A stretch of DNA of 32,539 bases, taken from Candidatus Bathyarchaeota archaeon. Its GTDB lineage: Archaea; Thermoproteota; Bathyarchaeia; Bathyarchaeales; SOJC01. Location: the NCBI GenBank assembly GCA_020345645.1, contig CP070765.1, forward strand, positions 903,372-935,910, read 5' to 3'. Below, in pieces: positions 15,753 to 23,063 of this stretch (positions are counted from its first letter, which is position 1; every line of letters begins with the position of its first letter). Made by a program: the position numbers and the translations under genes. Under the pieces are notes generated by a model that saw nothing but the letters and a program-made list of their open reading frames with translations, did not search any database and was not told the DNA's origin.

Positions 15753-16787
15753 ATGAGTTCCATGAAAGCCGCCATCTACTATGAACTCGCTAACGTTCCC
15801 ATTGAGGAGATTCCTACGCCAAAGATAACACCAGATGACGTGCTTGTGAACATGAAAGCCAGTGGAATCTGCGGGTCAGATCTAATGGAATGGTACCAAA
15901 AACCGCGTGCACCAATCGTACTCGGGCACGAACCATCCGGCATCATAGTAAAAGCAGGGAAAAAGGTTAAAGGGTTCTCCGTTGGCGACCGGATCTTTAC
16001 TCATCATCATGTTGCTTGCCTGAATTGTTATTTCTGCCAACGAGGAGCTTTCACTCTCTGCACTCGATTCCAAGAAACTCATTTGGATCCTGGTGGCTTC
16101 GCTGAATACTTCCGTGTTCCTTCTGCAAATCTCTACGTTGACACATTGCAGATTCCTGAGAACGTGTCTTTTGAAGAAGCAACACTAATCGAACCAATCG
16201 CATGTGGTATCCGGGCTCTAGGCAAGTGTAATATCCAGCCATCGGACTCCGTCCTCGTCTTCGGAGCTGGTCCATCCGGTCTGATACTGACGAAACTTCT
16301 CCGAGCGTTTGGTGCCGGAGAGATAATTGTAACCGACCCCATCGATTACAGGCTGAAAGCAGCCAAACGTTTTGAAGCGGACCTCACAATCAACCCTGAG
16401 AAAGACAGCTTGATCGATGCAGTTAAAGGCGTGACTGCTGGAAGAGGAACCGATCAAGTAATCGTCACAGCCCCCAGCTTAAATGCATACATTTCGGCGA
16501 TAGAACTGTGCCGTAAAGGCGGGGCAATCTGCGTCTTCGCCCCAACAAACCGCGAAGACTTCCTAAAAATCAGCCCTCATAAACTCTTTTTCTCTGAGGT
16601 GAAAATCACCTCGTCTTATTCAGCTTCACATGTTGAAACTAGAACTGCCTTGAATCTAATTAAAAGTGGAAGACTTCGAGCTAAGGAGTTGATAACCCAC
16701 ACGTTTCCACTCTCCCAAACTTCAAACGCCCTGCAGAAGGCCTCAACAAAAGAGTGCATCAAAGTGGTGATCGTGAATGAATACTGA
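15753..16787 (+). CDS. Zinc-dependent medium-chain dehydrogenase, copy 1
   Basis: This 344-residue NAD(P)-dependent alcohol/polyol dehydrogenase belongs to the threonine/sorbitol dehydrogenase branch (COG1063 type). Catalytic zinc ligands are in GICGSD and LGHEPSG. The structural zinc cysteines are all present in CLNCYFCQRGAFTLC. The nucleotide fold has VLVFGAGPSGLILTKLL followed by EIIVTDP. An extra histidine run THHHVAC precedes the structural site. The substrate cannot be read from sequence. The start is ATG 15753; ATG 15762 (MKAAIYY) is the position used by most relatives. The stop overlaps the second copy by 11 nt, so the two are an operon. Confidence 0.9.
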   Translation: MSSMKAAIYYELANVPIEEIPTPKITPDDVLVNMKASGICGSDLMEWYQKPRAPIVLGHEPSGIIVKAGKKVKGFSVGDRIFTHHHVACLNCYFCQRGAFTLCTRFQETHLDPGGFAEYFRVPSANLYVDTLQIPENVSFEEATLIEPIACGIRALGKCNIQPSDSVLVFGAGPSGLILTKLLRAFGAGEIIVTDPIDYRLKAAKRFEADLTINPEKDSLIDAVKGVTAGRGTDQVIVTAPSLNAYISAIELCRKGGAICVFAPTNREDFLKISPHKLFFSEVKITSSYSASHVETRTALNLIKSGRLRAKELITHTFPLSQTSNALQKASTKECIKVVIVNEY

Positions 16788-17820
16788 AAAGATGCAAGCT
16801 GCCCTCCTTTATGGAGAAAGGGATCTCCGCATAGGATTCGTCAACAAACCTCAGATTGATGACGATGAAGTTTTAGTTAAGATCCGTGCTGCAACAACGT
16901 GTGGAACGGACCTCAAGATCTTTCAGAGAGGATACGTAAATAGGGTGATCGCACTTCCAACGATTTTTGGTCATGAATGGGCTGGGGACGTTACAGAAGT
17001 CGGAGACGACGTGTCAACCATGAGTAATGGCATGCGTGTCCGTGCAGGAAATAGTGCTCCTTGCTTGAGATGCAGGATGTGTCAGAAGGGCAGGTTCAAC
17101 CTTTGTGAAGACATGCTGTGGCTCTGGGGTGCATACGCGGAGTATATCCGTGTGCCAGCTCGCACAATTCTCGTGAATTCACAAGAGATTCCTGAGAACG
17201 TTACATACGAAGAAGCAGCTTTAGCCGAACCTCTCGCATGCGTTCTTCATGGCGTCGAAGAATCAGACATGGCTTTAGGTGACACAGTAGTTATCATAGG
17301 GGCTGGCCCAATCGGGCTTCTCCATCTACTCTTAGCGAAGAGGATCGGGGTAGAGAAAACCATCATGTGCGATATAGCTGAAGAACGGCTCATTTTCGCC
17401 GAGAAACTCGGAGCAGATGCAACAGTCAACAGCTCTATGACTGAACCGATTGACGCCATTAGAGCACTCACTAACGATAAGGGTGCAGACGTTGTAGTTG
17501 AAGCCATAGGCTTACCCGCGACATGGAAACAATCCCTTAAAATGGTGTCAAAAGGTGGCACTGTCCTTGAGTTTGGCGGGTGCCCTCCCGGCTCTCACAT
17601 ACAAGTTGATGCTGAACTACTTCATTACGATGAAGTGACTATAATGGGCACATTCCATGCAACGCCGACACACTTCAAGAACGCTTTGAACCTCATATCT
17701 TCGGGGACTCTCAATGTGAAACCATTAATCACTAAAAGAATGCCGTTAACTCGTATCAAAGACGCCTTCACCGACCTCATATCCTCAAAATCTGATCTGA
17801 AAATAGCGATCATCCCTTAG
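16777..17820 (+). CDS. Zinc-dependent medium-chain dehydrogenase, copy 2
   Basis: This 347-residue paralogue of the preceding enzyme has catalytic zinc ligands in TTCGTD and FGHEWAG, structural zinc cysteines in CLRCRMCQKGRFNLC, and a Rossmann segment VVIIGAGPIGLLHLLLAKRIG with DIAEERL downstream. The two copies share the same layout but differ in most surface residues, so they probably act on different substrates or in sequence. ATG 16777 overlaps the end of copy 1 and has GGTGATC 4 nt upstream; ATG 16792 (MQAALLYG) matches the usual family start and is an alternative. Nearness to the acetoin-type E1/E2 genes raises the possibility of butanediol or acetoin turnover, unproven. Confidence 0.9.
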   Translation: MNTEKMQAALLYGERDLRIGFVNKPQIDDDEVLVKIRAATTCGTDLKIFQRGYVNRVIALPTIFGHEWAGDVTEVGDDVSTMSNGMRVRAGNSAPCLRCRMCQKGRFNLCEDMLWLWGAYAEYIRVPARTILVNSQEIPENVTYEEAALAEPLACVLHGVEESDMALGDTVVIIGAGPIGLLHLLLAKRIGVEKTIMCDIAEERLIFAEKLGADATVNSSMTEPIDAIRALTNDKGADVVVEAIGLPATWKQSLKMVSKGGTVLEFGGCPPGSHIQVDAELLHYDEVTIMGTFHATPTHFKNALNLISSGTLNVKPLITKRMPLTRIKDAFTDLISSKSDLKIAIIP

Positions 17821-17837
17821 ATCCCGTCTCAACAGAC

Positions 17838-17883
17838 TTCGTTTGATCGCTAACGAATTTAGTTCACACAAAGAGCTTAAAAG
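17838..17883 (+). promoter_or_regulatory. pyrG promoter with upstream inverted repeat
   Basis: The TATA-like GCTTAAAAG (17875-17883) predicts a start near 17905, 24 nt before ATG 17929. Upstream lies the inverted repeat TTCGTT (17838-17843) / AACGAA (17852-17857) with an 8-bp spacer, placed where an activator would sit. Six-base arms could be chance. Confidence 0.4.
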
Positions 17884-17928
17884 TCGAGTTTCAAGTATGC
17901 TTCTGTTATTGCGAGGCCCGCCATCAAC

Positions 17929-19536
17929 ATGGTGAAATACGTTTTCGTAACCGGTGGCGTCCTTTCTTCTGTTGGAAAGGGAATCGTCACCTCTTCGATT
18001 GGAAAGATGCTTCAGGCAAGAGGGGTGAAGATTACTGCAATCAAGGTTGATCCGTATGTAAACGTAGATGCAGGAACAATGAATCCCTACATGCATGGGG
18101 AAGTCTACGTCACGGAGGATGGTGGAGAGACCGATCTGGATTTAGGGTGGTACGAACGTTTTCTGGATACCAACCTAACGATGGGAAACAACGTTACAAC
18201 AGGTATGGTTTATCGCGAAGTAATTGAGAAAGAACGGAGAGGCGACTACCTAGGTCACTGTGTTCAGATTGTCCCTCATGTCACCGATGAGATAAAGCTT
18301 CGAATTCGGGCCGTCGCCGAGAAATCAGACACAGACGTTGTTTTAACCGAATGTGGTGGCACCGTTGGCGACATTGAGGGTTTACCCTTTCTTGAAGCTA
18401 TTCGTCAGATGCGCCTAGAACATGGATATGAAAACACCCTCTATGTTCATGTGGCCTTGGTGCCAATTTTAGACGTAACAAACGAAATGAAGACGAAGCC
18501 TCTCCAACACAGCGTGAATGAACTGAGACGTATAGGTATCCAACCTGACATTATACTCGCTCGATCACCCAAGATGATTGATCATGAAGCACGACGGAAG
18601 ATCGCGTTATTCGGTACAATTCCTGAAAACGCCGTATTTTGCTCGTACAACGTGAAATCTATCTACGAGGTTCCCCTGATCTTGGACGAGCAGGGAATGG
18701 GGGCATTCATTCAGACTCGTCTCAAAGTCAATGTAGAAAAACCAGACTTTGCCGGATGGCGTCAATTCGTCTCTGCTTTGGCAAATCCTAAACACCGAAT
18801 AAAAATCATCCTCGTCGGGAAGTATGCGGGTTTGGCGGACAGTTATGTCAGTATGAGTGAGGCTTTCAAACATGCTGGTGCTAACCTTCAGACTGAGGTT
18901 GAATTAGATTATGCTGGTGCTGAAAGATTCGAAAAGAAACCCCAAGCTCTAAAAGAACTTGAACAATTCGACGGAGTCTTTGTACCTTATGGCTTCGGTT
19001 CTAGAGGAGCGGAAGGTAAAATCCGCGTTATCCAGTTCGTACGAGAAAACGACATCCCGTTTCTCGGTATATGCTACGGTTTTCAACTCGCCGTTATTGA
19101 GTTTGCACGAAATATCTGCGGTCTTGAAAAAGCAGATACTGCAGAAAACGATCCTGCGTCTCCCCAATTGGTGATCGATTTTATGCCTGAACAAAAAGCC
19201 ATCTCTATGATGGGTGCTACAATGAGGCTAGGTGCCCATAAAATCATCATCACCAGAGGGAGTTTGGCTCACTCCTTGTACGGTACTGAAGAGATATACG
19301 AGCGTCATAGGCATCGGTATGAGGTCAACCCCGAGTACCGCCATGTTCTAGAGAAGTCAGGCTTGATGTTTTCAGGTAGAAGTGTCGATGGTAGAAGAAT
19401 GGAGATCTTGGAGTTGCCCAAGCAGTCTTTCTTTTTTGCGAGTCAATTTCACGGAGAGTTCCAGAGCCGTCCAAGGAAACCTGACCCAGAATACTATGGC
19501 TTTGTCCAAGCATGTTTAAGAAGGAAATTACATTAA
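17929..19536 (+). CDS. pyrG: CTP synthase
   Basis: It makes CTP from UTP, ATP and glutamine, the last step of pyrimidine nucleotide synthesis. At 535 residues it has the standard layout: an amidoligase domain with GGVLSSVGKGIVTSSIG (about 8-24) and a C-terminal class I glutaminase with the nucleophile Cys382 in GICYGFQ and the His/Glu pair in QFHGEF. Two catalytic-region substitutions stand out. The usual PGGFG oxyanion segment reads PYGFG, and QFHPE reads QFHGE. The fold and nucleophile are intact, so it is probably still active. ATG 17929 has no Shine-Dalgarno, consistent with a short leader. Confidence 0.96.
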   Translation: MVKYVFVTGGVLSSVGKGIVTSSIGKMLQARGVKITAIKVDPYVNVDAGTMNPYMHGEVYVTEDGGETDLDLGWYERFLDTNLTMGNNVTTGMVYREVIEKERRGDYLGHCVQIVPHVTDEIKLRIRAVAEKSDTDVVLTECGGTVGDIEGLPFLEAIRQMRLEHGYENTLYVHVALVPILDVTNEMKTKPLQHSVNELRRIGIQPDIILARSPKMIDHEARRKIALFGTIPENAVFCSYNVKSIYEVPLILDEQGMGAFIQTRLKVNVEKPDFAGWRQFVSALANPKHRIKIILVGKYAGLADSYVSMSEAFKHAGANLQTEVELDYAGAERFEKKPQALKELEQFDGVFVPYGFGSRGAEGKIRVIQFVRENDIPFLGICYGFQLAVIEFARNICGLEKADTAENDPASPQLVIDFMPEQKAISMMGATMRLGAHKIIITRGSLAHSLYGTEEIYERHRHRYEVNPEYRHVLEKSGLMFSGRSVDGRRMEILELPKQSFFFASQFHGEFQSRPRKPDPEYYGFVQACLRRKLH

Positions 19537-19550
19537 AACACCCACCAAGA

Positions 19551-19560
19551 ATCTAAATAC
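19551..19560 (+). promoter_or_regulatory. TATA-like box before the flippase-type gene
   Basis: ATCTAAATAC predicts transcription from about 19580-19583, almost exactly at ATG 19584, which would make a leaderless message. Confidence 0.35.
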
Positions 19561-19583
19561 CTAGTCCGATGGCGGACACTTCA

Positions 19584-20654
19584 ATGAACGAGAAACCGAG
19601 AGTTCTGATGAAAGTCATTCCCTTTCTCCTAATCGGAATTCTAGCTTTCATTCTCTACCTGTATCTCTTTGTAGACATTCCGCAGATGATTCAAGTAATC
19701 CAAAACACTAACCTACTGATCTACTCGGTAGCTACCTTAATGCTATTTGTAGAAGCCTTCTTATTCACCTTGAGTTGGCGATATCTCCTGCTTCCGCTCT
19801 CAGTAAAAGTCCCTTTACGAAGACTGCTGGCCTACATGTGGATTGGTGTCTTTGCTGATCTTCTCATTCCTGCAGAGTCAATAAGTGGAGAAATCGCCAA
19901 AGTCTACCTTGTTTCACAGGAACCGGACGCCAGTCCGGGGAAAGTTCTCGCGTCTCTTGTTGGTCAAAGGATGTTGGGGACAATTGCTACTATGGTAACT
20001 CTTCTGATTGCTTTTACAGCCCTAGTAATGTTGAACTATCCACTAACGACGCTGGTACTTCATGTACTCTTGATAATCGCTTTCGCCAGTGTGATTGCTC
20101 TTGTTTTTCTCATAGTAGTTTGCATTCAGGAGGACTGGACGAAGCGGTTGATAAATAAGATTCTGCGTTTCTTCGAACTCATTTCGAGAGGGAGATTCAA
20201 AGCGATCGAATTTCGCTCCCGAATTGTCGAAACCTTGAAGGCTTTCTATAATTCTTTACGGACGTTTGCGTCAGAACCATCCAAACTATTAGCTCCATCC
20301 TTTTTCTTTGCCTTGACGTGGTTGGCAAGTATTATGGTTGTCTTTCTCGTCTTCGCAGCAATAGGATATTTACAGCCAAGTATTCCTATCCTATTCTTGG
20401 AGGTTGCAGTAGTCTCCACTCTCTTAGTTGGGATCAGGTCCATCCCCCTCGGCATTCCCGCCGAAGTTGGGCTTCCAGACATAGCTATGGCTGGTTTGTT
20501 CACATTATTTGGGATACCCCTTGACATAAGTGCTGCTGCAACAATTCTCACAAGGATTTTAACTGTCTGGATCAGATTTCTTATCGGCTTCATTGCGATC
20601 CAATGGCTCGGATTCAAGAGACTAGCGGAAAGTGGGGTATTTGGCAAAACGTAG
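19584..20654 (+). CDS. Lysylphosphatidylglycerol synthase/flippase-type membrane protein (UPF0104, AglD-like)
   Basis: This polytopic protein of 356 residues has about eight hydrophobic helices and no soluble catalytic domain. It matches the transmembrane region family shared with MprF flippases and archaeal AglD. Typical features are the PAESISGEIAKVYLVS and GKVLASLVGQRMLG stretches in the first half and GIPAEVGLPDIAMAGLFTLFGIP late in the protein. A role in lipid or glycolipid handling is inferred from the family. ATG 19584 is chosen because the TATA box at 19551-19560 places the transcript start there; ATG 19569 is in frame and possible if pyrG transcripts read through. It overlaps the next gene by about 20 nt. 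Confidence 0.8.
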   Translation: MNEKPRVLMKVIPFLLIGILAFILYLYLFVDIPQMIQVIQNTNLLIYSVATLMLFVEAFLFTLSWRYLLLPLSVKVPLRRLLAYMWIGVFADLLIPAESISGEIAKVYLVSQEPDASPGKVLASLVGQRMLGTIATMVTLLIAFTALVMLNYPLTTLVLHVLLIIAFASVIALVFLIVVCIQEDWTKRLINKILRFFELISRGRFKAIEFRSRIVETLKAFYNSLRTFASEPSKLLAPSFFFALTWLASIMVVFLVFAAIGYLQPSIPILFLEVAVVSTLLVGIRSIPLGIPAEVGLPDIAMAGLFTLFGIPLDISAAATILTRILTVWIRFLIGFIAIQWLGFKRLAESGVFGKT

Positions 20655-21987
20655 GACTCGATACGAGATCTATGCAGATCTCCTAGACATCGTAGCTAGA
20701 AAAGGAGCTTGTAGGCTCACGAGAGCCTCCTACGGTGCCAATCTGCCCGTTGATAGAGCAAAGAAGTCTATGCGGTTTCTTGCTCTTCGCGGGTTTCTTA
20801 AAGCAGAGGATTTTGAGGATTCAAAACTCTATAAAATTACAAAACGTGGTCTTGAGTACTTAGAAACCTTCAGACAGATGCGCCGCCTTTTCGCTGCACT
20901 CGATGAGAAGATAATTCCTACACCTCCTACGATTTCTTCACCACCAATAAACATCCATGTACAACTTTCCTGTCCATCCATCGAAGTAACTGCGGGTGAA
21001 GACGTACCCGTTTTGATCGAGATCTCTAACGTTGGGGAAAAATCGGTTGTTATATCTAGAATCGAAGACGCTGTTCCTCCTGGCTTTGGAGTTTCAGAGA
21101 AACCTGATTTTAGCCAAATTCAAGGGGGGACTCTTGACTTAAAGGGAAGAATGCTCCCTCCACAGTCCGTACAGGAGATCAAGCTTATGGTGAGAAGCTA
21201 CACGAAAGGGACCTCAACAGTAAACCCGAAAGTCATCATCGAGGACGATGCAGGGCGACACACAATATTGGAACCAGAACCAGTTGCCCTGCAAGTCCTT
21301 GCAGGTTTATCTCACCGTGTTGGAACCGGATATAGCGACCTTGACCGTCTGCTCAATGGTGGAATCCCCGAACTATATGCAGTCATTTTCACATCAATTT
21401 CGTGTGACGAAAAAGACCTCCTTCTCAGACGGTTCTTGGAAGACGGAGTCAAGAACGATCAGAAGACTTTCTATCTAACAATCGAAGCAACTAGTGTCAA
21501 AGATCTTGTAGAGAATTTCCCATCCCGTTTCTGCCTATTTATCTGTAACCCTCAAGCTGACAACTTGATAGAGAACGCTCCCAACGTTTTCAAATTAAAG
21601 GGCGTTCAGAACCTAACGGAAATTAACATCGCTTTACGGTCCGCTTTCCGTGCCCTACCTCCATCGCAATCCAAACCGAGACGAGCTCACATCGAGATAA
21701 TCTCGGATATCTTACTCCAACATGGGGCGACTCGGGCACGAAGGTGGTTGACTGGGCTCCTGCCGGAATTGAAATCTAACGGATTCACCGTGACCGCAAC
21801 CGTTAACCCCCAAATGCATCACCCTGCGGATGTTCAAGCAATCCTTGACCTCTTTGAGGGAGAGATCACGATACATGAGAAATCGCAAAAGGGACGGGTA
21901 AAGAGGTATCTGAAGATAAAGAGAATGTACAACCACAGATATGTGGAAGACGAACTCCTACTTGTGAAGAACGCACTTGAACTGTAA
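20632..21987 (+). CDS. Winged-helix protein with beta domain and P-loop-less KaiC/RecA-like domain
   Basis: This 451-residue protein is predicted to be cytoplasmic. Residues about 5-82 form an archaeal winged helix (RRTRYEIYADLLDIVARKG, then ANLPVDRAKKSMRFLALRGFL and YKITKRGLEYLE), suggesting DNA binding. Residues about 100-220 form a beta-sandwich (VLIEISNVGEKSVVISRIEDAVPPGF). Residues about 225-440 form a KaiC-like core in which the P-loop position reads TSISCDEKDLL instead of GGPGTGKT. The last two domains match the C-terminus of the 7158-11111 protein. It could be a nucleotide-independent or ligand-sensing regulator; its target is unknown. The start is GTG 20632, or TTG 20641 (MAKRRTRYEIY); both overlap the preceding gene. 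It is convergent with the intact KaiC-like gene, 2 nt apart. Confidence 0.8.
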   Translation: MGYLAKRRTRYEIYADLLDIVARKGACRLTRASYGANLPVDRAKKSMRFLALRGFLKAEDFEDSKLYKITKRGLEYLETFRQMRRLFAALDEKIIPTPPTISSPPINIHVQLSCPSIEVTAGEDVPVLIEISNVGEKSVVISRIEDAVPPGFGVSEKPDFSQIQGGTLDLKGRMLPPQSVQEIKLMVRSYTKGTSTVNPKVIIEDDAGRHTILEPEPVALQVLAGLSHRVGTGYSDLDRLLNGGIPELYAVIFTSISCDEKDLLLRRFLEDGVKNDQKTFYLTIEATSVKDLVENFPSRFCLFICNPQADNLIENAPNVFKLKGVQNLTEINIALRSAFRALPPSQSKPRRAHIEIISDILLQHGATRARRWLTGLLPELKSNGFTVTATVNPQMHHPADVQAILDLFEGEITIHEKSQKGRVKRYLKIKRMYNHRYVEDELLLVKNALEL

Positions 21988-21989
21988 AG

Positions 21990-22748
21990 CTACTTATCGC
22001 CAAACAACGGCATCGTCGGATAGATTTCAATACCATTTTGGTCAATCGAGTATGGCACTAAACTCGGGTTGACCTTTGCTCCCCTCATCTTTTCAACTTG
22101 AATTGCTCTAGTTGTTGTCGCTCCTGAGAATAGTGTCTGCATCATTATTACTCCATGTACAAGGAACTCCTCCTCCAACGCCTTTCTCTGGAGTCCCAAA
22201 TACCCGAGTTCAGTCGTCACAAGGCTTGTTACACCCAAGTCTGATAGAGACTCAATTAAATCCGTCATGGCCGACCTTCTCTCCACAGGATCTGGGAATC
22301 TAAAGGTCAATGCAGCTAAAGTATCAACAGCAACTCTCTTCGCACCTACAGCAGAGATCTTTGCTTGCAGATCCTCCACAAGCGTGTCTATCGGTAGTTG
22401 CTTTCCTCTGAGGCTACGGGATTCTTCTTTGTATAACTTCTCTTTTAACATGCTTACTCTTGAAATTCTGGTGGCGTCGACTAAGGCGAATTTTCTTTCA
22501 TCCTGAGCTTTCTGGAAATCCCAGCCGAATTGCTTCATCTCTGAAAAGAAGTGTTCTTTGCTTTCGTCTAATGTTACAAAAACCCCATTCTCTTGACCAT
22601 TGTAGATTCCGCTGTGTAAGAATTGTCCACATAAAATGGTCTTACCGGTTCCTGGACCACCAATTACTAGGATTACTCTTCCTTTGGGGAGACCGCCGTC
22701 TACTAACTCATCCAATCCAGGAATCCCTGAAATAACTTTACCAGACAA
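21990..22748 (-). CDS. KaiC/RAD55-like RecA-superfamily ATPase
   Basis: This single-domain 252-residue ATPase has SGIPGLDELVDGGLPKGRVI leading to an intact Walker A, GGPGTGKT (about 30-37). A Walker B-like VAVDTLAALTF follows, and the C-terminal RAIQVEKMRGAKVNPSLVPY is typical of archaeal KaiC-like proteins. These are usually signalling or regulatory ATPases, not clock proteins. The start is TTG 22748 with GGTGAG about 6 nt upstream. A TATA box at 22782-22791 gives a leader of about 13 nt. It lies tail to tail with the P-loop-less KaiC-like gene, so a functional link between an active and an inactive form is possible. Confidence 0.9.
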   Translation of the reverse strand: MSGKVISGIPGLDELVDGGLPKGRVILVIGGPGTGKTILCGQFLHSGIYNGQENGVFVTLDESKEHFFSEMKQFGWDFQKAQDERKFALVDATRISRVSMLKEKLYKEESRSLRGKQLPIDTLVEDLQAKISAVGAKRVAVDTLAALTFRFPDPVERRSAMTDLIESLSDLGVTSLVTTELGYLGLQRKALEEEFLVHGVIMMQTLFSGATTTRAIQVEKMRGAKVNPSLVPYSIDQNGIEIYPTMPLFGDK

Positions 22749-22772
22749 AGTATCTCACCGACGACTTACATA

Positions 22773-22791
22773 AAATACGTCGTATTTATAG
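22773..22791 (-). promoter_or_regulatory. KaiC-like gene promoter with palindrome over the TATA box
   Basis: The minus-strand TATA box CTATAAATAC (22782-22791) overlaps a perfect 7-1-7 palindrome, AAATACGTCGTATTT (22773-22787). A protein bound there would compete with TBP, suggesting repression or autoregulation. Confidence 0.5.
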
Positions 22792-22890
22792 ATTATGCAC
22801 CTGCCTTTGAACCATAAAAGCTGACGAAAATCACCATTTAGACCACAGCGTCATAAGTGCGAGTACTTTCTTACGAGTATTCAATTTAGA

Positions 22891-22909
22891 TAGTCACAAC
22901 TTGTGACTA
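22891..22909. promoter_or_regulatory. 19-bp perfect palindrome upstream of the bactofilin-like gene
   Basis: TAGTCACAACTTGTGACTA is a perfect 9-1-9 palindrome centred at 22900, about 43 bp before the bactofilin-gene TATA box. A weaker dyad GATAC-GT-GTATC (22911-22922) follows directly. Position suits a dimeric activator or a shared regulator of both divergent genes. Confidence 0.55.
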
Positions 22910-22937
22910 CGATACGTGTATCTTGCATGTGCGTAGC

Positions 22938-22973
22938 CTTTTATACCCGCCGTTTCCCTCCTTCATTTGAAGG
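22938..22973 (+). promoter_or_regulatory. Promoter of the small ORF/bactofilin-like operon
   Basis: The TATA-like CTTTTATACC (22938-22947) predicts a start near 22969. The dyad CCTTCATTTGAAGG (22960-22973; 6-bp arms, 2-bp spacer) straddles that start, as an operator would. Confidence 0.5.
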
Positions 22974-22985
22974 CAGGTGGACAAA

Positions 22986-23063
22986 ATGCAGCATCGTCAA
23001 AGCGAATCGCTATGTAGATGGCTGAATCCTTCTATTACCTCGAAGGAGGATAGAACGAGATGA
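22986..23063 (+). CDS. Leader-type 25-residue small ORF coupled to the bactofilin-like gene
   Basis: The ORF starts with ATG 22986, has GGTGG 5 nt upstream (22976-22980), and ends with a TGA that overlaps the next ATG as ATGA. The peptide begins MQHRQSESLCRWLNPS. It has no recognised family. Its end contains GGAGG (23045-23049), which is the ribosome site of the following gene. A ribosome on this ORF would therefore cover or open that site, so it may act as a leader peptide. It could also be a chance ORF. Confidence 0.4.
   Translation: MQHRQSESLCRWLNPSITSKEDRTR

Larger units (their letters stand above)
22749..22985. other. Dyad-rich divergent intergenic region between KaiC-like and bactofilin-like genes
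   Basis: There is no convincing gene in this stretch. It contains two outward promoters and at least four inverted repeats (22773-22787, 22891-22909, 22911-22922, 22960-22973), plus a direct repeat CGAGTA (22860-22865 and 22874-22879, 14 bp apart). This is the densest regulatory sequence in the window. Confidence 0.6.
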
